Source of the DNA: Bretschneidera sinensis
Lineage: Eukaryota; Streptophyta; Magnoliopsida; Brassicales; Akaniaceae
DNA length: 64,000 nt
NCBI GenBank assembly: GCA_023935145.1
Contig: CM043699.1
Coordinates: 63,468,138-63,532,137, forward strand
Direction of reading: 5' to 3'
Every line of letters begins with the position of its first letter. Positions within the stretch are counted from its first letter, which is position 1. Under the pieces are notes generated by a model that saw only the letters and a list, made by a program, of their open reading frames with translations, had not been told where the DNA came from and searched no databases. Made by a program: the position numbers and the translations under genes. Shown piece by piece: positions 11,520 through 22,863 of this stretch.

Positions 11520-12500
11520 TCCGACAAAGGCTTAGAAACAACCCTGAAGAGGTAGAAGAAGAAATCGAGGAAGAAGTACCAATGGTGGAACAAATCGAAA
11601 ATCAACAGCCACCTGAGCGAAGACCGATGAAGTAATCCTTCATCCCATGGAACCTCGATCAGCCATCATGTATTGCTTATCAACCTAAGGCGGAAGGAAA
11701 CTACTACATATCTCCACAAATACTCAGTGCATTGACTCACTTTAGGGATACACCTAACGAGGATCCACACTTGCACCTTCGAGAGTTCTTCGATCTCTGC
11801 AAGTTCCAGCAGTTCTCCTCTTGAGGTAGACATGTAACCAAGAGCAAAGGTATGTATGAGGTGAACCTAAACAGAGGATCCTCTACCCAAATAACTGTTG
11901 TGGAAAGGAAACTAGATTTGATAGTGAAAGCCATGGCCGCTCAGAATGCATCACCCAATCCACCAGCTACATCACTCTAGGTATGTTCGATATGTTCCCA
12001 ATTTGATCATAATGCTGATACATGTCCCTTGTATTCATCTGTAGATCCGGAGCAAGCAAATTACGTGGGACCTAACAACTATTCACCAAAGAACAACCCA
12101 TATGCAAACACTTACAACCCTGGATGGCGAAACCACCCAGATTTCTCTTGGAGCAACAATCAGAACACTCTTAACCAGTAAGGGCAACAAAGAAACTCCC
12201 AGCCAACCACTCACTCAGCTCCCGAAACAAAGAAAAGTGACCTTGAAAGTCTTGTGAGGCAATTAGCTACTCAGTAGCAACAATTAATGACCTCACAAGA
12301 TCAGTTCATAGCAAATGAAAGGCAATTCTGGACTGAACTAAGATAAACCATAGCAAAACATGAACAAGCCATCCAAAGGCTAGAGGTACAAATGGGACAA
12401 TTTGCTAAAGAGCTAAGTGGTGGAAAGCAAGGTGAGCTTTTAGCTTAAACACTACCAACACCAGCAACTGAAAGCTACCACAACTCTGAGAAATGGTAAG
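11520..12500 (+). pseudogene. Athila-like gag, element 1, core deleted
   Basis: The N-terminal part is present but frameshifted. At about 11805-11822 the text jumps from the 'FFDLCKFQ' segment directly to the 'FSSRG' segment, so the central capsid-type domain seen in elements 2 and 3 is missing. The join falls in a CCAGCA-like microhomology. Downstream the knuckle-like 'CSICSQFDHNADTCP' (CX2CX4HX4C) is preserved, followed by a Gln-rich segment and 'QAIQRLEVQMGQFAKELSGG'. Stops are mostly CAG or CAA turned into TAG or TAA. Confidence 0.8.
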
Positions 12501-13503
12501 GTGATAGGGACCGATGAATCTGCAACAGCATCTAAAGAGAAACCATTGGCATCAAAGGTAAATGAAACGGAGAAGGTAAATGCACCGCCCTTCCCGCAGA
12601 GGTTAGTTAAACAAAAGAAAGAAAATAAATTGCTTGATATTTTTGAAACCTTGCGGAAAGTTGAAATAAACATTCCTTTGTTAGATGCAATTCAACAAAT
12701 ACCTGCTTATGCTAAATTTCTAAAAGATTGTTGCACTCATAAGAGAAAGTTTCAAGAGCATGAGACTGTAGCTTTAACTGAAGAGGTAAATGTTGTGCTA
12801 TTAAGAAAACTACCACCAAAACTAAAAGATCTAGGTAGTTTTACTATTCCCTGTAGGATAGGTGATCAGCTATTTGAATGAGCATTACTAGATTTGGGAG
12901 CGGGTGTAAATTTGCTACCGTACACAGTATTCAAAACCCTAGGTTTGGGGGAGCTACAACCAACTTCCATTACTTTGCAGTTGGTAGATAGAAGTATAAA
13001 AGACCTAGGGGTATTCTTGAGGATGTCCTAGTAAAGGTAGGTGAGTTCATTTTACCTACTGATTTCATTGTGCTAGATATAGAGGAATGCCCTATGCCAT
13101 TACCCCTGCCCATCATATTAGGGAGACCCTTCATGAGAACTATCGATACTAAGATTTGTGTGAAAAAAGGTATAGTAAGTATGAAGGTCAATGGTGAGAA
13201 AATAGAATTTAAAATATCTGATGCATTAAAACTACCTTAAGATGATATGGAATGCTTTAATGTATGTATGGTGCAAAGTTTTGTTGAGCAAGCTTTTCAG
13301 GTCCAGCACATTGATCCATTGGAGACTACGATTACCCATAGCTTTACGAAGGTGGATATTGAGCAAGAACCTGAAGATGTTACTGATGACATCATTAAAG
13401 CTGTTCACCTCCTTGAGGCTTCTCCAAAACACTTACGTAAGTATGCTCCTCCATTTGAACCTCTCATACCTACTAAAACTACTCTTCTTCCTTCTATTGT
13501 CTA
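12501..13503 (+). pseudogene. Athila-like aspartic protease, element 1
   Basis: A conserved linker starts about 12570 with 'APPFPQRLVKQKKENKLLDI', followed by 'QEHETVALTEEVNVVLLRKL' and the protease. The active-site region reads LLDLGAGVNLLP (about 12885-12920), the DLGA form usual for this lineage. A TGA replaces the expected Cys codon just before it, and a 1-bp deletion near 13000 shifts the frame before 'RGILEDVLVKVGEFILPTDF'. The flap and 'PIILGRPFMRT' segments remain readable. Family role: cutting gag-pol into mature proteins. Confidence 0.85.
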
Positions 13504-13555
13504 GGCACCAACATTAGAATTAAAGCAGCTGCTCGAGCATTGAACCTATGCCTAT

Positions 13556-15214
13556 TTGGGAGAAAATAAGACATTACCAGTGATTATGGCTGCTAATTTG
13601 AGTAGTGGAGAAGAAGAGAAACTATTAAGAGTTCTTAAGGAGCATAGATCTGCCATTGGATGGACCATTGCTAACATTAAGGGGATAAGTCTAGCCAAGT
13701 GCATGCATAATATCTACCTTGAGAACAAAGCAAGGCCCACTCGAGATGCTCAAAGAAGACTCAACCCACACATGAAAGAGGTAGTAAAGGCCGAGGTATT
13801 AAAACTATTAGATGTTGGCATTATTTACCCCATCTTCGACAGTAAATGGGTAAGTCTGATCCAAGTTGTTCCTAAGAAGAGTGGGATCACAGTAGTGAAG
13901 AATGAAAGTGAGGAGCTCATGCCTACAAGAAAAACAACTGGTTGGAGAGTATGTATTAACTATTGAAGATTGAACAAAGTGACCAGAAATGATCATTTCT
14001 CCTTGCCATTCATTGATCAAATGTTAGAGAGATTAGCTGGCCACAGCTATTATTGCTTTTTGGATGGGTACAGTGGGTACAACCAGATTGCCATAGTACC
14101 TGAGGATCAAGAAAGGACTACCTTCACATGTCCTTTCGGTACATTTGCTTATCGAAGAATGTCATTTGGTTTATGTAACGCACTAGCCACTTTTCAAAGA
14201 TGTATGATGAGTATATTTTCCGATATGGTGGAGAAACACATTGAGGTATTTGTGGATGATTTTAGTGTCTTTGGTTCCAATCTTGATGAATGCCTAAATC
14301 ATTTGAAGAGTGTCCTAAAAAGATGTAAAGAAAGTAACCTAGTACTGAATTGGGAGAAATGTCACTTCATGGTTCAACAAGGCATTGTGTTGGGTCACTC
14401 CATCTCCAACAAAGGTATTGAGGTAGACAAGGCTAAACTAGACATCATTTCAAAGCAGCCTCCTCCTGTCATAGTCAAGGATGTTAGAAGTTTCCTTGGA
14501 CATGCCTGTTTTTATAGACGATTCATCAAGGATTTCTCCAAGATCTCGAGACCTCTTTGTGCAATGTTAGCTAAAGATACCAAGTTTGAGTGGACTAATA
14601 ACTGTATGAAAGCTTTCAACACATTGAAGGATGTTCTCAATTCTGCCCCAATAATGATGGAACCAGATTGGAATCTTCCATTCGAATTGATGTGCGATGC
14701 CAGTGACTTCACTTTGGGAGCTGTCTTAGGTCAAAGGGTCAATAAGGTACCTCATTCTATTTATTATGCTTATAGAACTTTAAATGATGCTCAACTTAAC
14801 TATTCTACTACTGAAAATGAATTGTTAGCTGTTATTTTTTCTTTAGAGAAATTTAGATCATATCTTATTGGCTCTAAGGTTATTGTATTCACTGATCATG
14901 CTCCTTTGAAATATCTGTTTTCTAAAAAAGATGCAAAACCTAGGTTAATCAGATGGGTACTCCTATTGCAAGAATTTGATTTGGAGATCAAAGACAAGAA
15001 AGACAGTGAGATTGTGGTTGCAGATCATTTATTCAAGCTACCCTATGAGAATGACAAAAATGAGCTGCCCTTGAACGAGAACTTCCCTGATGAACAATTG
15101 TTCGCACTAGAGGTAAAACTTCCATGGTATACTGATATTATAAATTATCTAATTGCTAAGGTTTTTCCCCCAGGTATGACCATGCAAGGAAAGAAGCGAC
15201 TGATATCTATATAG
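13556..15214 (+). pseudogene. Athila-like reverse transcriptase and RNase H, element 1
   Basis: RT starts near 13556 and continues in one frame through a single TGA after 'TGWRVCINY' (13964-13966). It then runs open to 15214. Visible motifs are '[11 protein letters not shown]' with the first catalytic Asp, '[14 protein letters not shown]', and the core FVDDFSVFG (normally F/YVDD). RNase H follows: '[16 protein letters not shown]', '[20 protein letters not shown]', and '[14 protein letters not shown]' with the expected acidic residues. This is the best preserved pol segment of the window. Only the one stop before residue 1 of the 414-codon open part prevents reading through from the protease. 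Confidence 0.92.
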
Positions 15215-16458
15215 AGACACTATCATTGGGATGACCCTTACCTCTTCAGATTCTGCTCTGATCAAATTATCAGACGGTGTGTCTCAGAAGATTAGCACTT
15301 GAGCTTATTACAACACTGCCATCAGTTTGCTTGTGCAGGACATTTTGGGGCAAAGAGAACAGCTCTTAAGGTATTGCAATCCAGTTTTTATTAGCCCAAT
15401 CTACTTAAAGATGGCTTCTCCTTTTGCAGCTCATGTGATAGATGCCAGCAGACAGGTAACATCTCTTCCCGAAATTAGATACCTACAAAATATTCATATA
15501 GTCGAACTTTTTGATGTATGGGGCATTGATTTCATGGGTCCATTTCCTAACTCCTTTGGTTATTTATATATTCTTGTGGGTGTGGATTATGTCTCCAAAT
15601 GGGTGGAGGTTGTCCCCTCAAAGACTAATGATCACAAAGTGGTTGTAAAGTTTCTACAGGTTTGGGACTCCAAAAGCAATCATCAACGACAGGAGCAACC
15701 ACTTTCATCACCACTCTTTTGCCGCACTACTTAAAAAATATGGGATCACTCATAAAGTTGGCACTCTATATCATCCTCAAACCAGTGGTCAAGTGGAGAT
15801 AAGTAACCGAGTGCTCAAAGGAATCCTCGAGAGGACCATGAAGCCTAATCGGAAGGATTGGTCTTTGCGACTAAATGATGCTCTATGGGCATATCGAACA
15901 GCTTATAAAAGTCCAATTGGCATGTCTCCATACCGTCTAGTCTTTGGGAAAGCAAGCCATCTCCCGGTAGAATTAGAGCATCAAGCATATTGGGCCATAA
16001 AGCAGTTCAATTTTGATATGAAACAAGCGGGAGAGAAACGGAAGCTGCACTTAAATGAGCTAGAGGAATTAAGGTATGATGCCTATGAGAACGCCAAGCT
16101 CTACAAAGAAAGGACAAAAGCATGCCATGATAAACAACTAGTTAGGAAAGAGTTTCATGTGGGACAAAAAGTGTTGCTATACGACTCAAGATTAAGACTG
16201 TTCCCAGGCAAACTCAAGTCTCAATGGTATGGTTCTTATGTGGTCACCAAGGTCTTTCCTCATGGTGCTTTGGAGGTCCATAATTCTGACAGAAATCAGA
16301 CATTCATGGTAAATGAACACAGAGCCAAGCCATACCTTGATATCGACTTACCACCTAAAGATGAAGACTTGGCACTTCAATCTGTCCAGTATATCGCTGA
16401 TCCAGGAGCACTTGACCCACATGAGGTAGGCTATGAGTGCCCCCTCCAAAAAGTGTAG
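15215..16458 (+). pseudogene. Athila-like integrase, element 1
   Basis: The segment starts with a broken zinc-binding region, with histidines in '[12 protein letters not shown]' and cysteines in 'CSSCDRC', interrupted by stops. The catalytic core follows from '[20 protein letters not shown]'. Compared with element 3 a short piece is missing between 'VVKFLQ' and 'PKAIIND', and the frame shifts. The GGSHF seen in element 3 has become RSNHF. The last open part (15793-16458) contains '[18 protein letters not shown]' with the third acidic residue and a long C-terminal domain. It ends at TAG 16456-16458. Confidence 0.9.
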
Positions 16459-16623
16459 CACTGAAGCTATTATAGAGAGCACTTGAGCAATTTTCACTTG
16501 CATACCATATAGTTCAAGTACCTCTATCATGGTTAGTTATACTGAGGCCGCTAAAGTATGGTAAGGTTATAATGTTCTAAAGTTATTGTTTCAGCCTTGG
16601 TAAGTAAAAATTGTCTATGCATT

Positions 16624-16744
16624 TTGCTTTGCGCTCGAGTGCACAATCATTGCGCGCCAGAGCGCACGAGCACACCCCATCAACAAGCTTTTGCCATAAG
16701 TGCAATCGAGCGCACTTCACCATACGCTCAAGTGCACTCGAGGA
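16624..16744. repeat. GATCGAGCGC-word cluster after pol, element 1
   Basis: Words such as TTGCGCTCGAGTGCAC, CAGAGCGCACGAGCAC and GTGCAATCGAGCGCAC recur at about 20-40 bp spacing. The matching clusters are at 24325-24415 in element 2 and 40206-40342 in element 3. Confidence 0.75.
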
Positions 16745-17194
16745 AGAACTCACATGCTCACTTTAAAACACATATTTGTTCATTTTTCCCCTTACACTCA
16801 ATCGCAAGCTGTTTGCCTCCCTCGCACTCTCACCCTCCTCAGCCCTAAGATCAATCTCCAGCTAGCCATAAACCTCCCCTTCATTCCCAAATCCATTGCC
16901 ATCACAACCAAATCTCCCCCATTCCATTTACCTACTCTCTCTCTATCTCATCCCCCCTTCCATCCACTTCACATTCATAACTCCATGGTAGGGCCATTAC
17001 CATTTTTCTTTAAATTACTCACACACCATCACACACTATGTTTAATTTATATTTTCCTCCTATTTTGTGATTATCTTGTGTGATTGATTGTATATTTTCA
17101 TGTTACAGGAGGTTGGAATCAAGTTCGTGAAATTTTTACAGCTTTGAGCCTCTGTTGCATATCACCTATTCGATAAATTGATTGAATCACTGGG

Positions 17195-17274
17195 CTCGAG
17201 CGCACATCTCTTTTGATCGATTGCAAGTCCTACAGTGCAATCAAGCACACATAACTTGTGATCGAGCGCATATT
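17195..17274. repeat. GATCGAGCGC-word cluster before the extra ORF, element 1
   Basis: Copies include GGGCTCGAGCGCACAT, GTGCAATCAAGCACAC and GTGATCGAGCGCATAT. The cluster ends about 30 bp upstream of the ATG at 17306. Matching clusters are at 24889-24955 and 40669-40754. Confidence 0.75.
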
Positions 17275-17305
17275 TGATAGCAACTGCACTTTCATACCTC
17301 AGTTA

Positions 17306-18442
17306 ATGGCTTCCGGATCCCAAGCCTCCTGCAGCCACTCCCATTCCATCAGGCCTAATTTCGAGCAACATGAAGTACTGTTCGAGACTATGCTCAACAT
17401 AGATGAAGATTTCAAGAGCTTGGATGCCACAAGATGGGTGGTCCAAGAGTTCAAGGCCCAGGGGCTCAAGCGGTTGTTCAAGCCGGTCAGTTCGATGATA
17501 TACACTCGATTCGTGGTCAGCTTCTACGAGAACCTGACCTATGACTGCACCAGACTAGAGATTCTATCATCCTTAGTCCAGGACAGATTCATAGAGCTGA
17601 CCACTGTTGATATCACCGCTTCACTCCATTGCTGTGATAAGTCCCCTCTAGAGGACTGCCATATGGAGGAGTAGCCAAACCCATTTCCTCTGCTCCATAT
17701 CATCGAGGACATGTGTGTGGGCCAATATGTGGACCAGCATAATAATGTAGGGAGCTGGTCGAAGTTACCTCCTCATTTATGGTTCATGGACTCCATCCTC
17801 CAGTGTAACGTGTGCCCTTTGGGGCACAAGACTCAAATGAGGGATTAGTTTCTACAGGCTCTCTACACCATTCACCGGGGTCACTGGTAGTCCATCCCAG
17901 CTGTCATATGGAGTCAGATACACAAGTTCTGGGACCATGTATGTAGCCGTCAGACCACCACGGCTAATGCATGGGAGCTCCCTTTTCCCTTCTTGCTCAG
18001 CCACATCTTCAAGAAGAAGGGGATCAGAGGCTCCTCCGTCGACGGACCAGTTAGCGATCATCCATTCTTCGGGAGGGCCCAGTGGAGCCTCAGCCAGTCC
18101 TATAAACCCTGAGGACCCCAGGTGCATATTCCTAATGCTGAGCTTGTAGCGGATGATCCGATGGACACCGAGCACCCAGAAGTGAGTCCTACATGGGAGG
18201 AGGACTAGCTAGACATGGGGTCCACAGAGTACCAGTACTTTCTCGAGGAGCTATCCTCCTTCTACTGTGAGCTTTCAGACATCCGTCGAGAGGACAGAGA
18301 GGCAACCCGACTGATCCATCAGCGGATAGATGGATTGAAGGCACAATTTGCACGACAGGAGGTGATGCTACAAGCCATCCTTGATCGCCTACCTCCGACA
18401 CCCAGTACCTCTTCGACTGCACCACCCGATGACCAGCAGTGA
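17306..18442 (+). pseudogene. Athila-type extra ORF downstream of pol, element 1
   Basis: One reading frame of 379 codons from ATG 17306 to TGA 18440-18442, broken by a few in-frame stops (the first TAG at 17672-17674). It contains 'RWVVQEFKAQGLKRLFKPV', 'FVVSFYENLTYDC' and a C-terminal, charged, coiled-coil-like part (18215-18442). The middle segment resembles the 'putative plant transposon protein' domain found in Athila ORFs. The position after integrase is where Athila elements carry an env-like or accessory ORF. No signal peptide or clear membrane segment is visible, so an envelope function is not supported here. Confidence 0.75.
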
Positions 18443-18713
18443 GAGAATACCCCGTCTGGCTGAAGACGTAAAACTTAACGCTCATGGGAGACACTCCACA
18501 ACATATCCTTTACATTAGAGTATTTTCTTTTATTATTAGTATTTATGCTATATTTAATTGTTTATTATCCATATTTCTTGTTTTCTGGTACAACGTTTAT
18601 TTTTCTTTTTCAGGAACATAGTGCATGCATCTAGTTCAAGTTTGGGGGCGTGCTACAAGCCATGCCAGCAGTATTGTTCTCCATCTCCCAGGTCAGATCT
18701 TTCCATGTCACTC

Positions 18714-18749
18714 ACACATTGGGGACAATGTGTATATTAAGTTTGGGGG
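18714..18749 (+). other. Hairpin plus polypurine-like word, element 1
   Basis: ACACATTG-GGGA-CAATGTGT forms a perfect 8-bp stem with a GGGA (GNRA) tetraloop. Five nucleotides later comes AAGTTTGGGGG. The same module is at 26374-26408 and 42216-42251. Confidence 0.8.
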
Positions 18750-19144
18750 TAGGGAGAAACACATGCACACACTAGGTCCCAATTTTTTTATTATTTTTGA
18801 AAAAGATAAATGCATGTTCATTTTGTGTTAAAAAAAAAATGGTTAATTAAAAACAAATATTATGATAAAACTTCATCAGTTAGCTTAAAATCTAAAACAC
18901 ATAGTCTAATGATAAAGTTTTAAAAAGTCTTAATTACCTACCTCAAGGCATTTAGGAATTCACAAAGTTTGATCTAAATCTAACACAAGCACATTAGCAC
19001 ATAATGGTGTGAGGTATGTCATATTATCTCAATGTATATATTTCTATGACCTAACTATAATCGGATAACTTGTTAGATAAACACTTTGACATAGAAAAAT
19101 AAAGAAAAATGTCCATCATACAAAAAGAGAAAATAAAATGCTCC

Positions 19145-19320
19145 TAATGATCATTAAACAAAAATTTCCACTGAGTAACTGGACCTCTTACCTCAGTAAG
19201 CAGTAAGTGTTCACGTCAAAATGTGGGAATTAAACATTTAATGATCATAAAACTTTCCACTGTGTAACTGGACCTCTTGCCTCAATAAGCAGTGAGTGTT
19301 CACGTCAAAAGGTGGGGATT
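19145..19320 (+). repeat. Duplicated ~94-bp unit, element 1 3' UTR
   Basis: Two tandem copies start TAATGATCAT at 19145 and 19239. Each carries 'GTAACTGGACCTCTT' and 'GTGTTCACGTCAAAA'. In the first copy ACTGAG and CTCAGT can pair around a 16-nt loop; in the second both arms have mutated. Confidence 0.85.
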
Positions 19321-19866
19321 TTGCAAGGAAGCATCAAGACTAGTTAGTTTCGAAGCCTTTTTTACTCGAGTTAGTAAGTCCTTAGGGGTGTCTTTACACC
19401 TAATGCCCTAAAAACCATCTGGTTTGGGAGTCATTGGCTAAACACTCACTACATGGGTCAATTAGAAAGCTTAATGAAACTCAACTTGGCAAAGAGCTCA
19501 TGATAAAAGAAAAAGAAAAGAAATAAAACTATACCCCTAGTGTTCATCCTGATAGGAAATTCGATGAATGTTAAGACACTGAAACACTATACAGTAAAGA
19601 TATTTGGAAGCTTCATCTTTTTGTACTGATTCACCACACACTAAGTCAAACTTGTGATCCCTTAAACCAGCCTTATGTAAGTAATTGGAATTTAAAACTC
19701 TTATTCATTGGGAAGATGTGTTTATATTTTAAGCCTACTCATGAACAAATATCATGGTTTTGTGTGAAACCCAAATTTGTAGCATAATGTGAATGATGAG
19801 TTTATCTTTAATTTTATTTTTCAGTTAGTTTTTGGTTCTATATTGCTAAGAGACTAGCAATATGCT

Positions 19867-20026
19867 TAATTTACATTTGTTAAGCTCTTTGTTTACATAT
19901 TTTATTATGTTTTACTTCATTTTTTGTGTTTTCTGTGTCTTACATAGGCTTGTCAAGAAAAGAAAGCATTTTGAAGCTTTAAAGGAAGAAAACTAAAGAT
20001 CTGGAAAAAGTTAGTGCGATCGAGCA
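19867..20026 (+). repeat. 3' LTR of element 1, first fragment
   Basis: It matches the 5' LTR of element 1 from about position 40 onward ('TCTTTGTTTACATATTTTAT', 'AGAAAGCATTTTGAAGCTT'). The polypurine tract and LTR start are deleted: the text runs from 'GACTAGCAATATG' straight into the LTR. It is cut at 20026 by element 2. The last five bases, GAGCA, are the target duplication. Confidence 0.88.
20022..20026. repeat. Left target-site duplication of element 2 (GAGCA)
   Basis: GAGCA directly before the LTR start TGATGGG. The same five bases follow the other LTR at 28777-28781. Confidence 0.93.
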
Positions 20027-20213
20027 TGATGGGTGCTTAAATATTCATATTTAAGCCCCCTTATTTACATTTGATAGGTCCTTAGTTATATTAATTTAGC
20101 CCATTTTACTTCATTTGTGTGTTTCACATGTTTTTATAGGGTCTTGGAGAAAAAGAAGCAGTTTTGGCACTTAAGGGAAGAAGCTTGGAAATCCTAGAGT
20201 AGCTTCTGGTCAT

Positions 20214-20334
20214 AGTGCGATCAATTGCACTACTGCATGCGATCGAGCGCACATTCAATCGTTCGCACACAAGAAGGATTGAGAGCAGCACTGCGATTGA
20301 GCGCAAAACACATGCGATCGAGCGCACATGTACA
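20214..20334. repeat. GATCGAGCGC-word cluster, element 2 5' LTR
   Basis: Six words about 20 bp apart, including ATGCGATCGAGCGCACAT twice and CAATCGTTCGCACACA. Downstream lies the TATA box at about 20435. Confidence 0.85.
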
Positions 20335-20434
20335 AGCGTGAACAGTAAAATGGCATAACCCTATTTTGGAAATAAGAGAGTTTTTGTGTTTTTGGAAGTT
20401 AGGGTTTCCAGAGCCTTCTAGGACTACTCAAGCC

Positions 20435-20442
20435 CTATAAAT
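20435..20442 (+). promoter_or_regulatory. LTR TATA box, element 2
   Basis: CTATAAAT inside 'AGCCCTATAAATACACTTG', aligned with the TATA boxes of the other LTRs. Confidence 0.6.
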
Positions 20443-21378
20443 ACACTTGTAAAGCACACACACAAAAAATCACTTCTGAGAGAACACTTCTTTTATCTTT
20501 TGCTTAGCTCGGAGTTTTAGGCTTTGGAGAGGATTGACAACCCTTCTCCCTAGTATTCTTCGGGTTTTATATTTTATGCTTAGTTTATATATGATGTTTA
20601 TCTTAGATAGCATGTGTAACTAACTTTCTTATAGGGCTCGATTGAAGCCCTAGTTATGCTTTCTCATATATTTATTTATTGATAAAATCTTTGCCAATAG
20701 CCTTTGTTATGTTGCTTAACTTGATTAATGCATGTGATTATTTAAATTCCGCATATATATGTGTATGGCCAACGTATGCATGTGGTATGGATTGGTTAGT
20801 TAGATCAATTTGGATGACCGAGTCCTGGGTCTAACATTAGTAACAAAAGTTATCCACACCGGATTCTTGGATTAATCAACATGGGAAACCGGGAGTAGAT
20901 ACTATGCCCTAGGTCTCATGTGGTTGTCAATTTTCATAAATCTTATGCTTTCTTAAGGAACAACTCATGCAGATACCATGTTGAATCCCTTAAGGAAGAA
21001 AAGTGTTAGAGTAGATACTATGCCTAACTCGTTGCTTAGGGAAATCAATAGCTTAAGGAGTAGATACCATGCCCTTAGGTTGGCGACCATTAGGTATACA
21101 TGATAAGGCTAGTGCACTGATACATTATACAATTAGGAAAGTATGACTAGTGGTGGATATCAAAGCCCTCTGTCTTTATTATTAACAAATCACATTCAAC
21201 AGTTATTTATTTCTTTTTACTTTGAAGAAACTAATTCTAAAACCGAACTTTACCAATCCCTGTGGAGATGATCTTGCTTTCGCACACTATACTACATTGT
21301 TGACCTTGTGCACTTACAAGTAAAATGAGTGTGATTATTTACTTATTTATTTAGATATATAAATGTGCAACAAGTTTT

Positions 21379-21397
21379 TGGCACCGTTGCCAGGGAT
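21379..21397 (+). other. Primer-binding site, tRNA-Asp type, element 2
   Basis: TGGCACCGTTGCCAGGGAT, two changes from the perfect complement of the plant tRNA-Asp 3' end, 6 nt after the LTR. Confidence 0.9.
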
Positions 21398-21776
21398 TGC
21401 GCTAAAGTTCCTTTGAGAATTACTTTCGTTTAATCATTGTTATTATTACTTTATTTTCTGTTTACAATATTTGTTTTTCATCAAAAACTAATCTATTTAT
21501 TTTCTGTTTTAGGCACATCAAAACCTAAATCACACTTTCTGTGATACTTACGATCAATCGCAATCTTCTGTGCGATCGAGCGCAATTACGGCAGAGAGTT
21601 ACCCGAGCAGCAGAGTGAACTGCTGCACTGAAGCTGGTTTGACCTGATTTATACACGGACTTCGATCTCAACATCCAACATTTTTTCCTCTTGATCCCGA
21701 GCTTGAATGAACCATCTGACAAAGGCTTAGAGACAACTTCGAGGAGAACGAAGAAGAAGTCGAGAATGAAACACCA

Positions 21777-22863
21777 ATGGCGGAACAGCTCGAAAACCAG
21801 CAACCACCTGCACGAGTAACGATGAAGCACTCTTTCATCCCACAGAACATTGATCAACCATCATGCATTGCATATCAACCTGAGGCGGCAAGAAACTATT
21901 ACATATCTTCGCAAATATTGAATGCTTTGACTCACTTTAGGGGTACTCCTAATGAAGATCCACACTTGCACCTCTGAGAATTTTTCGATCTTTGCAAGTT
22001 CCAGCACATACAATGCCTAGACCAAAAAGGAATAAGGTTAATTCTGTTCCTTTTTTCCTTGAAAAATAATGCTAAACTATGGTATAATTCTTTGCCTGTA
22101 GTTTCCATCCACACTTAGGAGGAGTTGGCAAGCAAGTTCCTGAGGAAGTTTTTCCCAGCCCAAAAGACGAGGCAAATGAGGAAGGAGATCCAGTCCTTCC
22201 AACAAAAGGATGGGGACCTCTTCTTCGAAGCATAGAGACACTTCAACGAGCTGCTACCCAAATGTCCACATCACAACCAGCCTCAAGATGAACTGGTACA
22301 AAGCTTTTTATGAAGGTTTGAATGATACTAACAAAAATATTTTTGATTCAAGTTGTGGAGGAGTGTTGATGGAGAAAAGCAGCGAAGAAGCGATAGAGCT
22401 CTTCGAAACCCTCAGCGAACACACTCAGTAGTTCTCCTCTTGAGGTAGACATGTAACCAAAGGTAAAGGTGTGTATGAGGTAAATCTGAATGGATGATCT
22501 TCCCCTCAAATAACAGCGATGGAAAGAAAACTAGACTTATTGGTAAAAGCCATGGCTGCTCAAAATGCGTCATCCAGCCTACCATCTACCCCACTCCAGG
22601 TATGTGCAATATGTTCCCAATACGACCATAATACTGATACTTGTCCTTTGTATTCACCTACAGATACATAACAAGAAAATTATGTGGGACCTAATAACTA
22701 TCAGCCGAAGAACAACCCTTATGCAAACACATACAACCTTGGATGGCGGAATCGCCCAAATTTCTCATTGAGCAACAATCAGAACAATCAAGGATAGCAA
22801 CGAAACCCCCAGCCCACTGCTCATGCTACTCCCGAACCAAATAAGAATGACCTCGAAAGTCTT
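21777..22863 (+). pseudogene. Athila-like gag, N-terminal and central part, element 2
   Basis: The start region reads 'QNIDQPSCIAYQPEAARNYY' and ends at a TGA where an Arg codon is expected (about 21976). The same frame continues into the capsid-type domain: 'NNAKLWYNSLPVVSIHT' and 'ASKFLRKFFPAQKTRQM', about 22060-22170. Frameshifts break the part after about 22300. The knuckle region near 22600 is out of frame. Open stretches such as 22210-22431 are in another frame and are not the gag. Gag normally packages the element RNA. Confidence 0.82.

Larger units (their letters stand above)
16459..17305 (+). other. Non-coding spacer between pol and extra ORF, element 1
   Basis: Open stretches here (such as 16700-17083) are chance readings of a CT-rich sequence. 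The spacer holds two clusters of GATCGAGCGC-like words (16624-16744 and 17195-17274) and a pyrimidine-rich middle. Elements 2 and 3 have the same arrangement, which suggests a spliced or regulatory leader for the downstream ORF. Confidence 0.6.
18443..19866 (+). other. 3' untranslated region of element 1
   Basis: Non-coding. It contains two polypurine-tract-like AAGTTTGGGGG words (18638-18648 and 18739-18749), a perfect hairpin (18714-18733), and the duplicated ~94-bp unit at 19145-19320. The conserved 'TTTACTCGAGTTAGTAAGTC' segment follows. The true polypurine tract expected before the 3' LTR is deleted. Confidence 0.7.
9870..20026 (+). mobile_element. Athila-like Ty3 retrotransposon, element 1 (main part)
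   Basis: The order is 5' LTR, tRNA-Asp-type primer site, gag, protease, RT, RNase H, integrase, an Athila-type extra ORF, a repeat-rich 3' untranslated region, and the start of the 3' LTR, which element 2 interrupts at 20026. The 3' LTR resumes at 28782. It is the oldest Athila-like copy here: the gag core is deleted, the polypurine tract and first ~40 bp of the 3' LTR are missing, and many codons have become stops. The RT-RNase H segment is nevertheless open for over 400 codons. Confidence 0.9.
20027..21372 (+). repeat. 5' LTR of element 2
   Basis: Starts TGATGGGTGCTTAAATATTC and ends TGTGCAACA, 1346 bp. It pairs with 27540-28776, which lacks about 109 bp present here (about 21112-21222). 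TATA box at 20435-20442. Confidence 0.93.

Noticed and set aside
13242..13517. Leu-rich 91-codon frame
   Set aside because: Shadow of the protease-RT linker of element 1, which reads in the frame of 13247-13504.
16597..17083. Two Pro/Ser/His-rich open frames
   Set aside because: They lie in the CT-rich spacer between pol and the extra ORF, have no homologue in elements 2 or 3 and no protein motif.
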